Shown here: positions 23,322 through 33,426 of the stretch, in pieces | How the letters are laid out: every line of letters begins with the position of its first letter | Numbering within the stretch: the stretch's first letter is position 1 | NCBI GenBank assembly: GCA_032717465.1 | Contig: CM064732.1 | Location: forward strand, 27,512,597 to 27,576,596 | Reading direction: 5' to 3' | Source of the DNA: Coenobita brevimanus | Taxonomy: Eukaryota; Arthropoda; Malacostraca; Decapoda; Coenobitidae | Length of the DNA: 64,000 nucleotides | Position numbers and translations under genes: made by a program | Notes under the pieces: model-generated | Database searches by the model: none | Told to the model about the DNA's origin: nothing | Seen by the model: the letters and a program-made list of their open reading frames with translations, nothing else

Positions 23322-24225
23322 CAGTAGTGCACCAACTTTCGCTACAGCAGGATTTGCGGAATCCACTTTCACGGCATGCACCAAATATTCCCTAACTTCC
23401 ACTTTCGCTTGAAAAAAATCGATTTTCGCGCACAAATTTTGGGTTTGGGACAATATTTTGAACTTTGAATTACCTGCACCGCCCGCCCGCAACCCACCGC
23501 CATCTTGAATGACGTCATGTCAACACTCTGTCCACCCATTCCCGCCATTGTGTACGAGCGTGCTAGCTCCATTGTGTTGGATTCTCACGGTTCAGTGGCC
23601 TCTACTATACCTGGTAGTGTGGGGAAAGGGCCTGGTGGTGTGGGGGGAGAGCCTGGTGGTGTGGGGGGAGGGCCGGGAGGCAGTGGTGGTGATAAAAAGT
23701 GGCCGGGACATTCAAAGTCGGGAGGAAAGGCCAAGGCCAAGGCCATAGAGGAGCTTAACCTGGATGAAGATTTCGATGGATTTGTTCAAGAGAACCTAGC
23801 ACAAAGGGAAATTCAGCACAGAGTGGAAGTGTTGCATCAAGTTGCATCTGAGGAGGCAGAGAGAGAGAGTGGTAGCAAGGCAGCAAGAGGTGGCACCAAT
23901 ACGTCTGGCGTGGCTAAATAAGCCTGCCACGCGCCTGGGATACTTACCCCCAACATCCATTAAACACCTCAACCTGGTCTCTGTGGTATGTTTCTCCTCA
24001 AATAATGTGTACTGTACAGTTTTTATTGTTTGTATCTCACAATGCAATGTACAATAGTGATTTGATGTACTGTATTGCAAGTGAAAATGAAAATCTGATG
24101 TTACTTTAGGATAACCGGGAACCAATTACCCTTTTTGCTATAAAGACAATGCCCCAACTTTCGTTAATTCCACTTTCGCGCATTATTTTTGGACCTAATT
24201 AGGCGCGAAAATTGGTGCCCCACTG
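23322..24225. mobile_element. pogo/Tigger-like non-autonomous DNA element (904 bp)
   Basis: TA flanks at 23320-23321 and 24226-24227, and the LINE reads through if the element and one TA are removed. Ends are imperfect inverted repeats, CAGTAGTGCACCAACTTTCG on the left and CAGTGGGGCACCAATTTTCG on the right complement. CAGT plus TA fits pogo/Tigger. An internal CTTTCG-type motif recurs near both ends. Confidence 0.85.
23517..23921 (+). CDS. Small ORF with Gly-rich run inside the pogo-like element, function unknown
   Basis: A 134-residue open frame from ATG (MSTLCPPIPAIVYERASS). Residues about 28-60 form a Gly/Pro-rich run of GGVGG type, followed by a Lys-rich patch and an acidic/Gln helix-like part (ELNLDEDFDGFVQENL, HRVEVLHQVASEEAE). 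I do not recognise a domain. It might be the remains of a transposase terminus or captured sequence, or simply a chance open frame. Confidence 0.35.
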   Translation: MSTLCPPIPAIVYERASSIVLDSHGSVASTIPGSVGKGPGGVGGEPGGVGGGPGGSGGDKKWPGHSKSGGKAKAKAIEELNLDEDFDGFVQENLAQREIQHRVEVLHQVASEEAERESGSKAARGGTNTSGVAK

Positions 24226-26029
24226 TATGATCTTTCCAAGATAATTCCCGAGTAAATGAAACCCCAAGCATGTTCAACGATGATGCAGGGTTAAGCTGAA
24301 TATTATTAAACATTAGTGGGTATACCTGTTGAAGATTTTGTCAGGTTGATAGGTGCAAAAACTGAGTCTTTGATGCATTAAAAACAACCAGATTATTTTT
24401 ACCCCAGTCAGAGATACGAGCCAAGTCAGACATTAGGTGTGCCATAGCCTCATCTCTTGTTTGTTGAAATAACTGCTGAGATGGATGTTGCGGGAATCGA
24501 ATGGAAAGGCGAAGGGTGGAGTCATCAGCGTATGAGTAGATAAGGTTAAATGCACAGCTTAGAAGGTCATTGATGAATAAAAGGAAGAGGGTTGGTGATA
24601 GGACAGAGCCCTGAGGAACATCACTGTTAATAGATCTAGGAGAAGAACGATGGCCGTCTACAACAGTGGCTATAGAACGACCAAAAAGGAAGCTAGAGAT
24701 GAAGGCACAGATAGAAGGATAGAAACCATAAGAGGGCAGTTTGGAAATTAAAGATTTACGCCAGACTCGATCGAAAGCCTTTGAGATGTCATGTGCAATG
24801 GCAAAGCTTTCGATAAAGTCCTGAAAGAAGGATGACCAGGAGTCTGAAAGGTAAGTGAGAAGATCGCCTGTGGAGCGTCCCTGACGGAACCCATACTAAC
24901 GATCAGAAAGATGGTCGTGATAGGAAAGATGCTTTAAAATTTTTCTATTAAGAACAGACTCGAAAACTTTTAAGATACAGGATGTTAAAGCAACTGGACG
25001 ATAGTTAGAAGGTTGGGAAGGGTCACCCTTCTTTGGGACTGGCTGAATGAGAGCAAACTTCCAGCAAGAAGGAAAGGTATAAGTTGATAGACAAAGGCAA
25101 AAGAGTTTGCCTAGGCAGTGTGTAAGCACAGAAGCACAGTTCTTGAGAACAACAGGAGGGACTCCATCAGGCCCATATGCGTTATTAGTACTGAGGCCTG
25201 TGATGGCAGAAAATACATCAGCTGAAGAAATTTTAATGTCAGCCATGAGGAAGTCAGTGGGAGGAAGTGATGGAAGAACAGCACCGGAATCGTCTAAGGT
25301 GGAATTGGAGGAGAAAGTCTGAGCGAAGAGATCTGCTTTATCAGTAGAAGAAATAGCTACAGAACCATCAGAATAGAAAAGAGGGGGGAAGGATGATGAG
25401 GTAAAGTTGTTAGAAAGATTTTTGGCAAGGTGCCAGGAGCAGGAAGAATTCAAGTTAGAGATTGAGAGCATTTAGTACGGATGAAATTATTCTTAGCAGA
25501 GCAAAGAACAGACTTAGCACAAAGCCGGGCAGAAACGTATAAAAGATGTGATTCAGGGGTGGGTTGGCTCCGGTACCTTTTACAGGCCTTCTCCTTGTTG
25601 CGGACAGCATTAGAACAAGTGTGATTAAACCAAGGCTTTCGTGCATTAGTCAAAGGATATGAGAAAGGAATGTATGCTTCCATGCCCGAGAGAATAACCT
25701 CCGTTATGCGCAAGGCACACCCAGATGGTTCCGGCCATGGAAGCAATAATCATTCCAGGGAAAATCAAAGAAGTACTGCCCGAGGGCCTCCCAATCCGCA
25801 GCTCCAAAGTGCCACAGACGACGTTTCTCTGGAGGGTCCGCAGGCCGTACCGCAGTGATAGGACAGGTTAAGGTAATAAGGTTGTGATCGGAGAAGCCCA
25901 ACGGAGAGAAAAGATTAACAGTGTAAGGAGAAGGATTAGTTGTAAGGAAGAGGTCAAGTATGTTGGAGCTCTCTCCAAGGCGGTCAGGGATATGGGTAGG
26001 GTGCTGTACAAGCTGCTCTAGGTCATTAA

Positions 26030-26796
26030 CCCGCCCCATCCTGACGTTTTCTGGTCAGTGGTACGCCCCAGTCCCGACATTTTTGGACCTTTTGTTTTTT
26101 GGCTCAAACATCCGCTTTTGGTGAGAAACATCGAAAATTCATAGAGAAATCGCTCACCTGAGGTTTAAAATACTCGATACAGGTACGAGTACCTCCTTAC
26201 CTGACTGGGTTTTCTAACAGGCTGGCACCAAAGAAAACGAGTTCTATGGGAGGGTAACTATTTTATCCACTCATAAACAGTATTTATTTATTTACTTGGT
26301 AAAAATTTATATGTAGTACAAGAGTATATCGGTTTTCAAACAGTAATATAGGCATTATAAGCATTGTTTCACTCACTAACTCATCACCATTCATGACCTT
26401 TTTTTCCCACATTACCTGATCATCATTTCTGACTGTTTCTTCCTCTAATGCTATGTAAACTTTGTCCTCCACATTGTCATCGATTGGGGAATCACTCTGG
26501 CCCTGACTGTCTTTATTGGGCAGGTCACTGGTAACAGGTGAATTGCCGAGACAATGGCGTGCGGTGGGGGGGGAGAGGTTATGCGGTGTAAGGCATTGTC
26601 CCTGCTTGGCATCTAGTAGAGGAATAGGGGAAGGTGTCCTGTGTATACGTGCCAAAAATCACTCGCGAAATCACTCACAAAAATTGAAAATTGTGCAAAT
26701 TAGGGACCTTGCAATGTTGCCGCATTAATTTACGTCTCCGGGATATGAGTGCACATCATGTGAGGACGTGAATACACGTCTCCAGGACGAGGCGGG
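26030..26796. mobile_element. piggyBac-type MITE P1 (767 bp)
   Basis: TTAA at 26026-26029 and 26797-26800; the LINE-beta sequence is restored if one TTAA is kept. Ends: CCCGCCCCATCCTGACG and, on the complement, CCCGCCTCGTCCTGGAG. No transposase inside. Shares interior text (ACATCGAAAATTCA) with P2-P4. Confidence 0.9.
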
Positions 26797-28162
26797 TTAA
26801 GGATAGAAAAGGTGTAGGCTTGTTCACCAGGTGGATCAGTGAAAGGAGAGGAAAGCCAAAGGTGGTTGTGAATATTGAAATCTCCTAGAATATAGATTTC
26901 AGAGAAAGGAGAAATGGATAGAATGTATTCCATCGTAGAAGTAAGATAGTCAAAGAATTTTTGATAGTCAGTAGAGTTAGGAGATAAGCAGCACAGATAT
27001 ATTTAGTCAGAGAATGACAGGAAAGCCGAAGCCAGAGTGTAGAGAATTCAGAAGTATCGAGTTCAGGAACACTACCTCCACATGGAGCCGGTGATGTTTG
27101 ACGAGCTGTTGCAAAGGGTTGGTCCAAGAATCACGAAAGTAGAAACCAATTGGAGAGAAAATTTAGAACCTGGTCTGAAGTTGGCTGTGACCCTCAGGTA
27201 CCTAGTTACTGGGGACAATTACCCTACCCTCCAGTATCAGTATCGAGTGGTGCATAACACAATCTCCATGTTTGTGCCTGAAGTGTGCCAAGCGATCTGA
27301 GAAGAATACAAGGATGAGGTTATCACATGCCCGACAACCCCTCAAGAGTGGCATGCTGTTGCAAAGGACTTCAAGAACAGGTGGAATGTGCCGCATGCAT
27401 GTGATGCCCTTGATGGAAAGCATGTTGTCCTGCGATGTCCTCCCAACACAGGAACCCTATACTACAACTACAAGGGCTTTTTCTCCGTGGTGCTCCTCGC
27501 TTTGGTCGATGCTAACTACAAGTTCCTCTGGGTTGATGTTGGTGGCCTGGGTTTGATGTCTGACTGTCAAATCTTCAATGAATCAGAACTGAAGCAGTGC
27601 CTCAATGATGGTTTCATCAACTTCCCCAATCCTGAACCACTACCGAATGATGACCGTGACACACCATACTTCCTCCTTTGGTGATGATGTGTTTGGCCTG
27701 AGGACCTACGTGATGAAGCCGTACTCTGTCAGGGGACAAACCATGGAACAGTGGAACTTCAACTGTCATATCTCTCGTGGACGACATGTGGTGGAGAATG
27801 CGTTTGGCATTTTAGCACAGCGATTTCAGCTGCTCCTCACCACGATGCAGCTGTTGCCTGAAGTGGTCCAGGATGTGGTGGAAGCGTGCATCTGTCTTCA
27901 CAACTTAATGCGCGAGAGATACAGCCCTACTGAATGCCACAATGGATTAAGAAGGTGAGAATCAAAACCTCATCTTGGGAGAATGGTGACAACAAGCCAA
28001 CATGCATGAGGTGGAACAAATAGTTGGACCCAATCGCGATGCAAGAGCAGGAAAGCGGCAGCGAGAGTACCTCAGGTTATATTTCAATAGTGCAACTGGT
28101 TCAGTTCCTTGGCAAGACAGAATGATTTAACCTTAAATGTTGTGTGTGTGGACTTGTAATAC

Positions 28163-28250
28163 CCATCATGAATAGTGATTTAAAGTACATTTACAGAGGA
28201 CTTGTGATTTGAAGTACATTTGCTGAGGACTTGTGATTTGAAGTTTGTTT
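28163..28250 (+). repeat. Short tandem repeats in the transposase 3' UTR
   Basis: GTGATTTRAAGTACATTT-like units followed by ACTTGTGATTTGAAGT recur three times with small changes. Confidence 0.7.
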
Positions 28251-28357
28251 GAATTGTTTGTTGTAATCTGAAGGTGTTATATTAATTGTCATTGAATAAT
28301 TATTGTGATATACTGTAGAATGTTAATATTATCATGGTAAAAGAAATAGTAAAAAAT

Positions 28358-28363
28358 AATAAA
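28358..28363 (+). terminator. Poly(A) signal of the Harbinger transposase gene
   Basis: AATAAA about 230 bases after the final stop. Confidence 0.5.
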
Positions 28364-28679
28364 AGATTGTTGACACTTGGAAACAAGTAAAATAAGACTT
28401 AGTAAGAAGTGTTGACAAAAAAACTTTTAAAATTTTTCACAAGTAGAAAAACATAAAATGTCAGAAAAAAAATTGTCAGAAATAAAAGATGTTTTGTTAA
28501 GGAACATAAGAAAAAGAATTGATTGTAATTTTTTTCTTAAGTTTCATAACAATACAAATTTTATTTGTGATATAAAGTTTATTTTACATTGTATGTTTTT
28601 AAAAGTTTTCTGTTATAACTTTGTGCTAATTTTTTTTCTTAGATTATTTTTGTGTATGTGTATGTGTGTACATAGTATG

Positions 28680-28745
28680 GATCCAACTTGTATACTCCTT
28701 GATTCCAAAGTAGGTTCCCAACTTGTATACTCCTTGATTGCCAAG
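28680..28745 (+). repeat. Short direct duplication CAACTTGTATACTCCTTGAT
   Basis: The 20-mer occurs twice, about 34 bp apart, in the spacer between the two convergent Harbinger genes. Confidence 0.85.
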
Positions 28746-28792
28746 TATGTTTATAAGTACAACAACAAAAGAAACAACGTTCAAAAATAATC

Positions 28793-28798
28793 TTTATT
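28793..28798 (-). terminator. Poly(A) signal of the MADF gene
   Basis: AATAAA on the minus strand about 215 bases beyond the stop codon at 29014. Confidence 0.5.
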
Positions 28799-29013
28799 AC
28801 TCATACACCATTCACATTCAACGTTAAGAAAATAGTCAAACACAGTCACACAATGGAAAACAGTAAAAAAAGTCTTAAGAGCATAGTCTCAAGAAAACGC
28901 AGTGGTGAATCCAGTACACAACACAAATCCTTCAGAGAGCAGAATCCAGTCACTAGTAGTAGCAGTCTCTAAAGCAGTCACAAAACTCAGTGATGAATCA
29001 AACACACAACAGT

Positions 29014-30789
29014 TTAAGAGTCACTGTCACTTGTAGTAGCATGTGCTTGTGGTGTCGTGAGCAGCTGAGCGTTGGCTCGGCGTGGTGCTGCTACTTCACT
29101 GGCTCTGGCTGAACCAGGTTGACCATCAGCTACTTGCAATGTTTCGTTCTCGAAATTACGTAGCAGGTTACTACTCAATCCGCTGATCCTGAATGACTCT
29201 GGGGTACTGGTCGAGGTGGTAGGAGGGATCGAGCAGGGTCTTACCTGAGACTGAGACGAAGGGCACGGCGGGAAGTTCACCTGTGGAAACTGTTGCTGAA
29301 CCCAGTTCTGTTCCATCGAGCCCCAGACAGAGGTAGGGTTCTGCACCTGTGCGGGCCACTGATGGGGTGAGGGCTGCCACATCTGTTGGGCAGGTGCCTG
29401 GCCATAAGGAGCAGAGTGCGGTCCTGGGTAGAACGGAGCAGCTGGAGGTGCAGCAGGTGCAGGAGGAGGAGGCGGAGGAGCACACGCACCAGAGGAAGCA
29501 CTAGCACTAGCAGCGGACTGGAGAGCTGTATCGTTCTCCTCAATGTAGCGGTACAACACCTGGGTCATATCCTTCTGGCAGTGCCTCCATACTTCATGAT
29601 CCAAGCTGAACAGGGTTGACTGCACCCATTCCGCAGAGCTGAACCTCTCCTGGTCACCTTCAGGCCTCAGGCGGTCAAGTAGCTGTTGCTGCATGGACAT
29701 TATCTGGGTGCTGCGATCCTCCAGGGACGTGAGGAGCTGCTCATCCTGCTCGGCTGGCCTCCTAACACGGCTGGGCTGTCCTCAAGTGGCTATTGTGTGG
29801 CTGGAAGTGGTGCTGATGGGGGCATTGGCTCCAGACAGTGGTGCATCGGCGGCGTCAGGAGTCCCCTCCGGAGTGTCGGGGACATCACTAGCCATTGGAG
29901 CTGGACCTTGGGGGGAAACCTTCTGGGCAAGCTGAAAGTATCAATATTGAACATTTCATAAGTCCACAATTCTTTAACAAATTTTAAAAGATTTCAATGA
30001 CAATGAAAAATGAAAGTCTGAGAATGTAACATTTGAAAATTGAAAAGGATACATGTGTTAATGAGAAAATATACTCACACTCACTAACGGTCATCTGTGC
30101 ACAGCAAGAATGTGCACCCTCAGGAACTCCAGGTTGGTCAGGACCCACTGGTCCCTGTCAGTCAGCTCTTGGTCAGCCTGCCCAGCCTTGTTCATCATCA
30201 GCCGGCCCAAGCGAGTCCTGAGACTTTTGTACCACACCTTCAGCCCTTTGATGTCCTTCCCCAGCTCCTGAGCCTTCTCCTGCCACAAGGCCTCCTTCCT
30301 ATGTGGGTTCTTGTACTCCCTCATCTTCTTATTGTAGATCTCAGGATGCTCCCTGAGCCACTCAACCATGGACTCCTCTTCAGCTTCACTAAGGTTCCCC
30401 ACCACCTTGTCCTTCCTCTACCTCTTTGCTTGGTTGCCGCTCTCGGACATCTCAGAGTCAGTTGACTCCTGGACCAAACGTACAGGACCAGCAGCTTCAG
30501 GATCAGCAGCAGCAGGAGCAGGTGCAGTGGGTTCACGACATCCATGGCCACGACCAGCAGCACGGTGGAGGGGTTCTCCTGAGGAGTCTTGAGGGTCAGC
30601 TACAGCCTGGTCACCATCACCTTGCCCAGCACCTTGAGCATCTTCATCCCCTTGACCTTGGCCAGGACCTTCAGCAGCAGGACCACCACCTTGGGCAGCA
30701 AGACCTTCTTGGCCATCTTCAGGAGCTATTGCACCTCGCTGGTTCTTGGCCTTGGTCTTGGCACACTTCTTGGGACCCTTGGGAGGCAT
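29014..30789 (-). pseudogene. Harbinger accessory MADF-domain protein, two exons, with premature stops
   Basis: Exon 1 starts at ATG 30789 (MPPKGPKKCAKTKAK) with a low-complexity Gly/Gln/Asp/Ala region, a TAG at 30418-30420, then in the same frame the MADF domain: EEESMVEWLREHPEIYN, KKMREYKN, ALWQEKAQELG, VWYKSLRTRLGRL. A TGA follows VHR just before a GTGAGT donor (about 30078). The acceptor TTTCAG lies near 29935. Exon 2 has a TGA near 29783, then RRPAEQDEQLLTSLEDRSTQIM, a Pro/Ala/Gln-rich tail and the end TTSDSDS. In PIF/Harbinger elements such MADF/Myb-like proteins bind element DNA and help import the transposase. Its location, convergent with the transposase, fits. Confidence 0.85.
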
Positions 30790-30848
30790 GATGGCTTGAG
30801 TCCTTCTTGAGTCTTGAGAGTTCTTGAGTCTTCAGCGTCCACAGATAG

Positions 30849-30884
30849 AATTGAGATACTGCGGGTTGTGGCCCCCTATTTATA
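30849..30884 (-). promoter_or_regulatory. TATA box and initiator-like site of the MADF gene
   Basis: On the minus strand TATAAATA (30884-30877) is followed about 30 bases later by TCAATT, and the ATG is at 30789. Confidence 0.6.
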
Positions 30885-31059
30885 GTCACTGCCGCTGCAC
30901 AGTGAGGGCACTGCAGGTCGCTGATGTGTCACTCAAGCATCACCGCTGTCACTCAAGTATCGCCGAGGCCGCCCAATGGTTGCTCAGTGGTCGCCACGGT
31001 GATCTTTCAATGCGCGTTATTGGTCGCTCAAAGGCCACTCAATGTTCGCTCAGAGGTTG

Positions 31060-31370
31060 CCTACATTGATGCGTTAAATTCGAGGAAAACCGCCGTCGAT
31101 GCTTGGCGCTCATTGGGTGGCCTCTGAGCGATCATCGGGTGACCTCGGCACTGCTTGAGCGACCCTTGAGTGACCACTGAGTGCCCCTTGATTGACCTCT
31201 TCCCTTGGCGACCTCGCAGCAACTGTTTTGAGCTTATTCAAAAATTGACGACGACCTAGGCAACCTCTGAACGACCATTGAGCACACCTTGAGCAACCTA
31301 GGTGACCTCTGAGAGACCCTTGGGTGACCAATGGCGACCTCACAAATTTTTTGGCTGCTCAAGGGTCACC
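31060..31370 (+). repeat. Right subterminal GCGACC-type array of the Harbinger
   Basis: Many GCGACC, GTGACC and TGAGCGAC variants up to the right terminal repeat, mirroring the left array in composition. Confidence 0.75.
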
Positions 31371-31393
31371 TTCCTGTGTGACGGGGGGTATAA

Positions 31394-31770
31394 CCAGTGG
31401 CATAGGTGAAGAAGAAGAAGAAGAAAAAAAAAAAAGAATCGCAAGGGACAAAAAGAAGATGGAAAATATAATGAACATACTGCATCAAGTATCAGAGGAT
31501 ATCTGTGAGAAAGATATAGAATATAAAAGGCTAGGTAAATATGAGAGAAGTCAAGGCTACTGAAAGTAACATTGCAGAGTGCAAACACTGTAGAGGAAAT
31601 ATTAAAAATTGCCGACAAACTCATGGAAAAAGAGGAAGTCAAAAAAGTGTGGATAAAAAGATGCCTACTCAAGGGGAATTGGGTACACTAAAGGAGAAGA
31701 GAGAGGTAGCAAAAACAAAAAAACGAGGAAAGATCAGAGGAAGAGAAGAGTAAATTTTTTAACAAAGTAA
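31394..31770 (+). pseudogene. LINE-alpha ORF1, C-terminal part (copy D)
   Basis: Resumes after the Harbinger with SGIGEEE (equivalent to TGIEEDE) and then IARDKKKMENIMNIL, HQVSEDICEKDIE and KRLGKYERS. A frameshift near 31560 leads to the frame holding an equivalent of KRCLTQEELE. It ends in the A/T tract before the next insertion. Confidence 0.85.
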
Positions 31771-32050
31771 TAGATGAGTTTCCAGTCAAAATTTTTTTTG
31801 AGGTAAGATACTTGAATGGGTTAAAAATACCCTGAAAATAACTATGTCAACCATTATTTCTAAAAAAAAAATTGTGCGGAAACATAAAAAAAAAATAATA
31901 GATAAAGTAGCTGAAAAATCACGTGACTCTGAAACAGTCTCTGATTGGTTGTGAAGTCACTACTCACACTGAGGCAGCATAGTCTACTTTGCTTATGTTT
32001 AGCCTACACACATTATGCTTATTTCTGACCTCCAGGAATGCCCAGTGACA

Positions 32051-32211
32051 CACACACACCACAAAGCCAGCCAGGAGACAGGACGTGTGTGCTGGGCAAT
32101 CCCCAGGTCCTGTCCTTCCCCCTTACTGATTTTTAAACAGCCCATACTCCACTGACAGGGCTATTGTATGGCCCAGCCTGCACTATAGGTGCAGGGAATC
32201 TTTGAACGAAC
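32051..32211. mobile_element. Short interspersed insertion (161 bp) with 15-bp target duplication
   Basis: Flanked by exact GAATGCCCAGTGACA at 32036-32050 and 32212-32226. It begins with a short CA run and ends GAACGAAC. No clear A or B box, so it is SINE-like by size and target duplication only. Confidence 0.75.
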
Positions 32212-32213
32212 GA

Positions 32214-32400
32214 ATGCCCAGTGACAAGAGGAATAATTGCTTATGTTTTGTTGCAATGTGTAAGTGCACTGACAAAAGTACACCAGAGAAATTATTCCTC
32301 TGTGTACCAGGCAATGAGAATAAACGAAAGCAGTGGTAGCTGGCTGCTTGTCAGAAGTTCCCAGTGATGGAAAGCAGTCTTTACTGTTGTGAAAATATTA
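32214..32400 (+). pseudogene. Possible THAP-like N-terminal coding fragment
   Basis: From ATG at 32214 the frame reads MPSDKRNNCLCFVAMCKC, then LFLCVPGNENKRKQW, TAG at 32337-32339, and on with LAACQKFP and SSLYCCE. Paired Cys followed by a basic W and a late Cys is reminiscent of a zinc-binding THAP domain as found in P-element-type transposases, but the final C-x2-H is not present, possibly lost to an exon boundary at a GTGAAA site. Identification is tentative. Confidence 0.35.
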
Positions 32401-33426
32401 TGTTCTTTACCATATACGTTCATATACACCTAATTATCTGAAAATCGGTTAAAAAAAAAAAGTAAGATTGATTTAACTATTAATAGAATATCAGGATTCA
32501 GAGAAAATGTGCTAAGGTGAGCAGGTATTCCCAGATTGCCAACATGCCTTGACAAACTTCTGTTTTGCACACATACTGATTTAAAGTGCAAATAAATGCA
32601 TTTGTATGTTAAATTAATATTTATACAACGCAGAAGTCTGCCATGGCAAGCTGTTGAGCTAAAGGAGAAACACTTCCGCTAATTTTAGCGAGTTTTCGCT
32701 GTGAATACAGATTTTTTAAAAAAGTAAAAATACAAAAATCTGACCGGATTACAGATAATTAGGTGAGTATGAACCTATATGGTGATAAAATCTATAACAC
32801 ATACCAATTAAAGTGCCAATTCAGTGTTGATTCAGTGAATGACCACCGATTCGGTATTTCGTCGCACCCTCCTGAAGGAACTTTGCTGTCAAGTTCAGAA
32901 TTACTCACTGAAGCTGTTCTTTCAAAAAACTAATGATGAAGAGGGCAAGTATTAAATATTCATGAGCATAATACTATTTTAAACTCATACGACTGATACT
33001 GTACACCATACATTAAACACTTTCCACCTCATGAGGTACGAGCACTGCTCGGGAATGGTGTACCTGTAAGCTAATTCTGGTCGATTTCACTACAATTTAC
33101 TTATCTAACAGGTACCACCCATTTACATCATGAAAAGTATTCCCTCACAACATACTTGAAGGGGGTAGTTTGGATCTACGGTGGCCATATTGGTACAACT
33201 ATTATCTCTGTTACTGGTGAAGTATTGTGTGATGGACTGAAGAATCGTCAGCAGTATGAATTCTGACGTCATCGCAAACATGGCGGCTGCAAACCTCCCG
33301 CCACAAAGAATGAAAGTTATCACGTCTCGATCTGTGCAAATGATAAATTAAAAGATACCTATACTGTAAGCTTCTAAGTGCATGGCAGAGTGCACTTGCC
33401 ATGTTTACCCAGAACCGCAACACGTC

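Larger units (their letters stand above)
22681..27069 (-). mobile_element. LINE-beta copy nested in the Harbinger, 5'-truncated
   Basis: The 3' end carries a poly(T) tract on the plus strand (22681-22696), i.e. a poly(A) tail. The sequence follows the intact LINE-beta at 50048-53457 down to the endonuclease domain and stops at TTCAGGAACAC. Two insertions interrupt it: a pogo-like element (23322-24225) and a piggyBac-type MITE (26030-26796). It separates the N-terminal segment of the Harbinger transposase from the rest. Confidence 0.93.
22781..27069 (-). pseudogene. LINE-beta endonuclease/RT pseudogene
   Basis: Pieces of the 1015-aa protein in order: part of the endonuclease near LGDFNIHNHLW (26933-26730), then after the [18 protein letters not shown] and SDHNLITL (26039-25704), [15 protein letters not shown] and SNYRPVALTS (25471-24896), the palm region with stops and frame changes (24895-24228), and after the pogo-like element the C-terminus [15 protein letters not shown] to HLEMIGS (23188-22781). 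Endonuclease residues before the truncation are missing, and the copy is non-functional. Confidence 0.9.
22454..28130 (+). pseudogene. PIF/Harbinger DDE transposase, split by a LINE and with premature stops
   Basis: Segment 1 (22454-22667) gives MNNQGLLHAALLQ, then RRRRRRKRLRTW, a TGA where the family has Trp, then VRPWVTQQRR and LLQELRLEDE. The LINE follows. Segment 2 starts at 27073 (YLHMEPVMFDELLQRVGPRI), with a TGA at 27298-27300 in CQAI/EEYKDEV. The DDE domain shows ALDGKHVVLRCPP (first Asp), LVDANYKFLWVDVG (second Asp) and RGRHVVENAFGI (Glu). One extra base near 27680 and another break near 27950 shift frame before the end, YFNSATGSVPWQDRMI (stop at 28128-28130). The order matches HARBI1-type transposases. 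Confidence 0.93.
21935..31390. mobile_element. PIF/Harbinger DNA transposon, two genes, 9456 bp with nested insertions
   Basis: Inverted ends share CCCCGTCACACAGG (left from 21938, right as complement near 31370-31385). TAA is duplicated at 21932-21934 and 31391-31393, and removing one copy restores ORF1 spacing of the host LINE. Inside are a DDE transposase gene (plus strand) and a MADF-domain gene (minus strand), arranged tail to tail. Both are pseudogenes. A LINE-beta (22681-27069) split the transposase gene. A 3-bp TWA target and a two-gene structure are standard for PIF/Harbinger. Confidence 0.95.
31771..33426. other. 1.65-kb insertion in LINE-alpha copy D, unclassified
   Basis: Copy D text stops at CAAAGTAATAG and resumes at ATTGGACTGCAGGT, contiguous in copy B. 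I found no convincing terminal repeats, so class is unknown; it may be a composite. It contains a 161-bp short insertion and a THAP-like coding piece. Confidence 0.6.

Noticed and set aside
30097..30810. Plus-strand open frames rich in Gln/Leu/Ser
   Set aside because: Antisense to the low-complexity part of the MADF gene.
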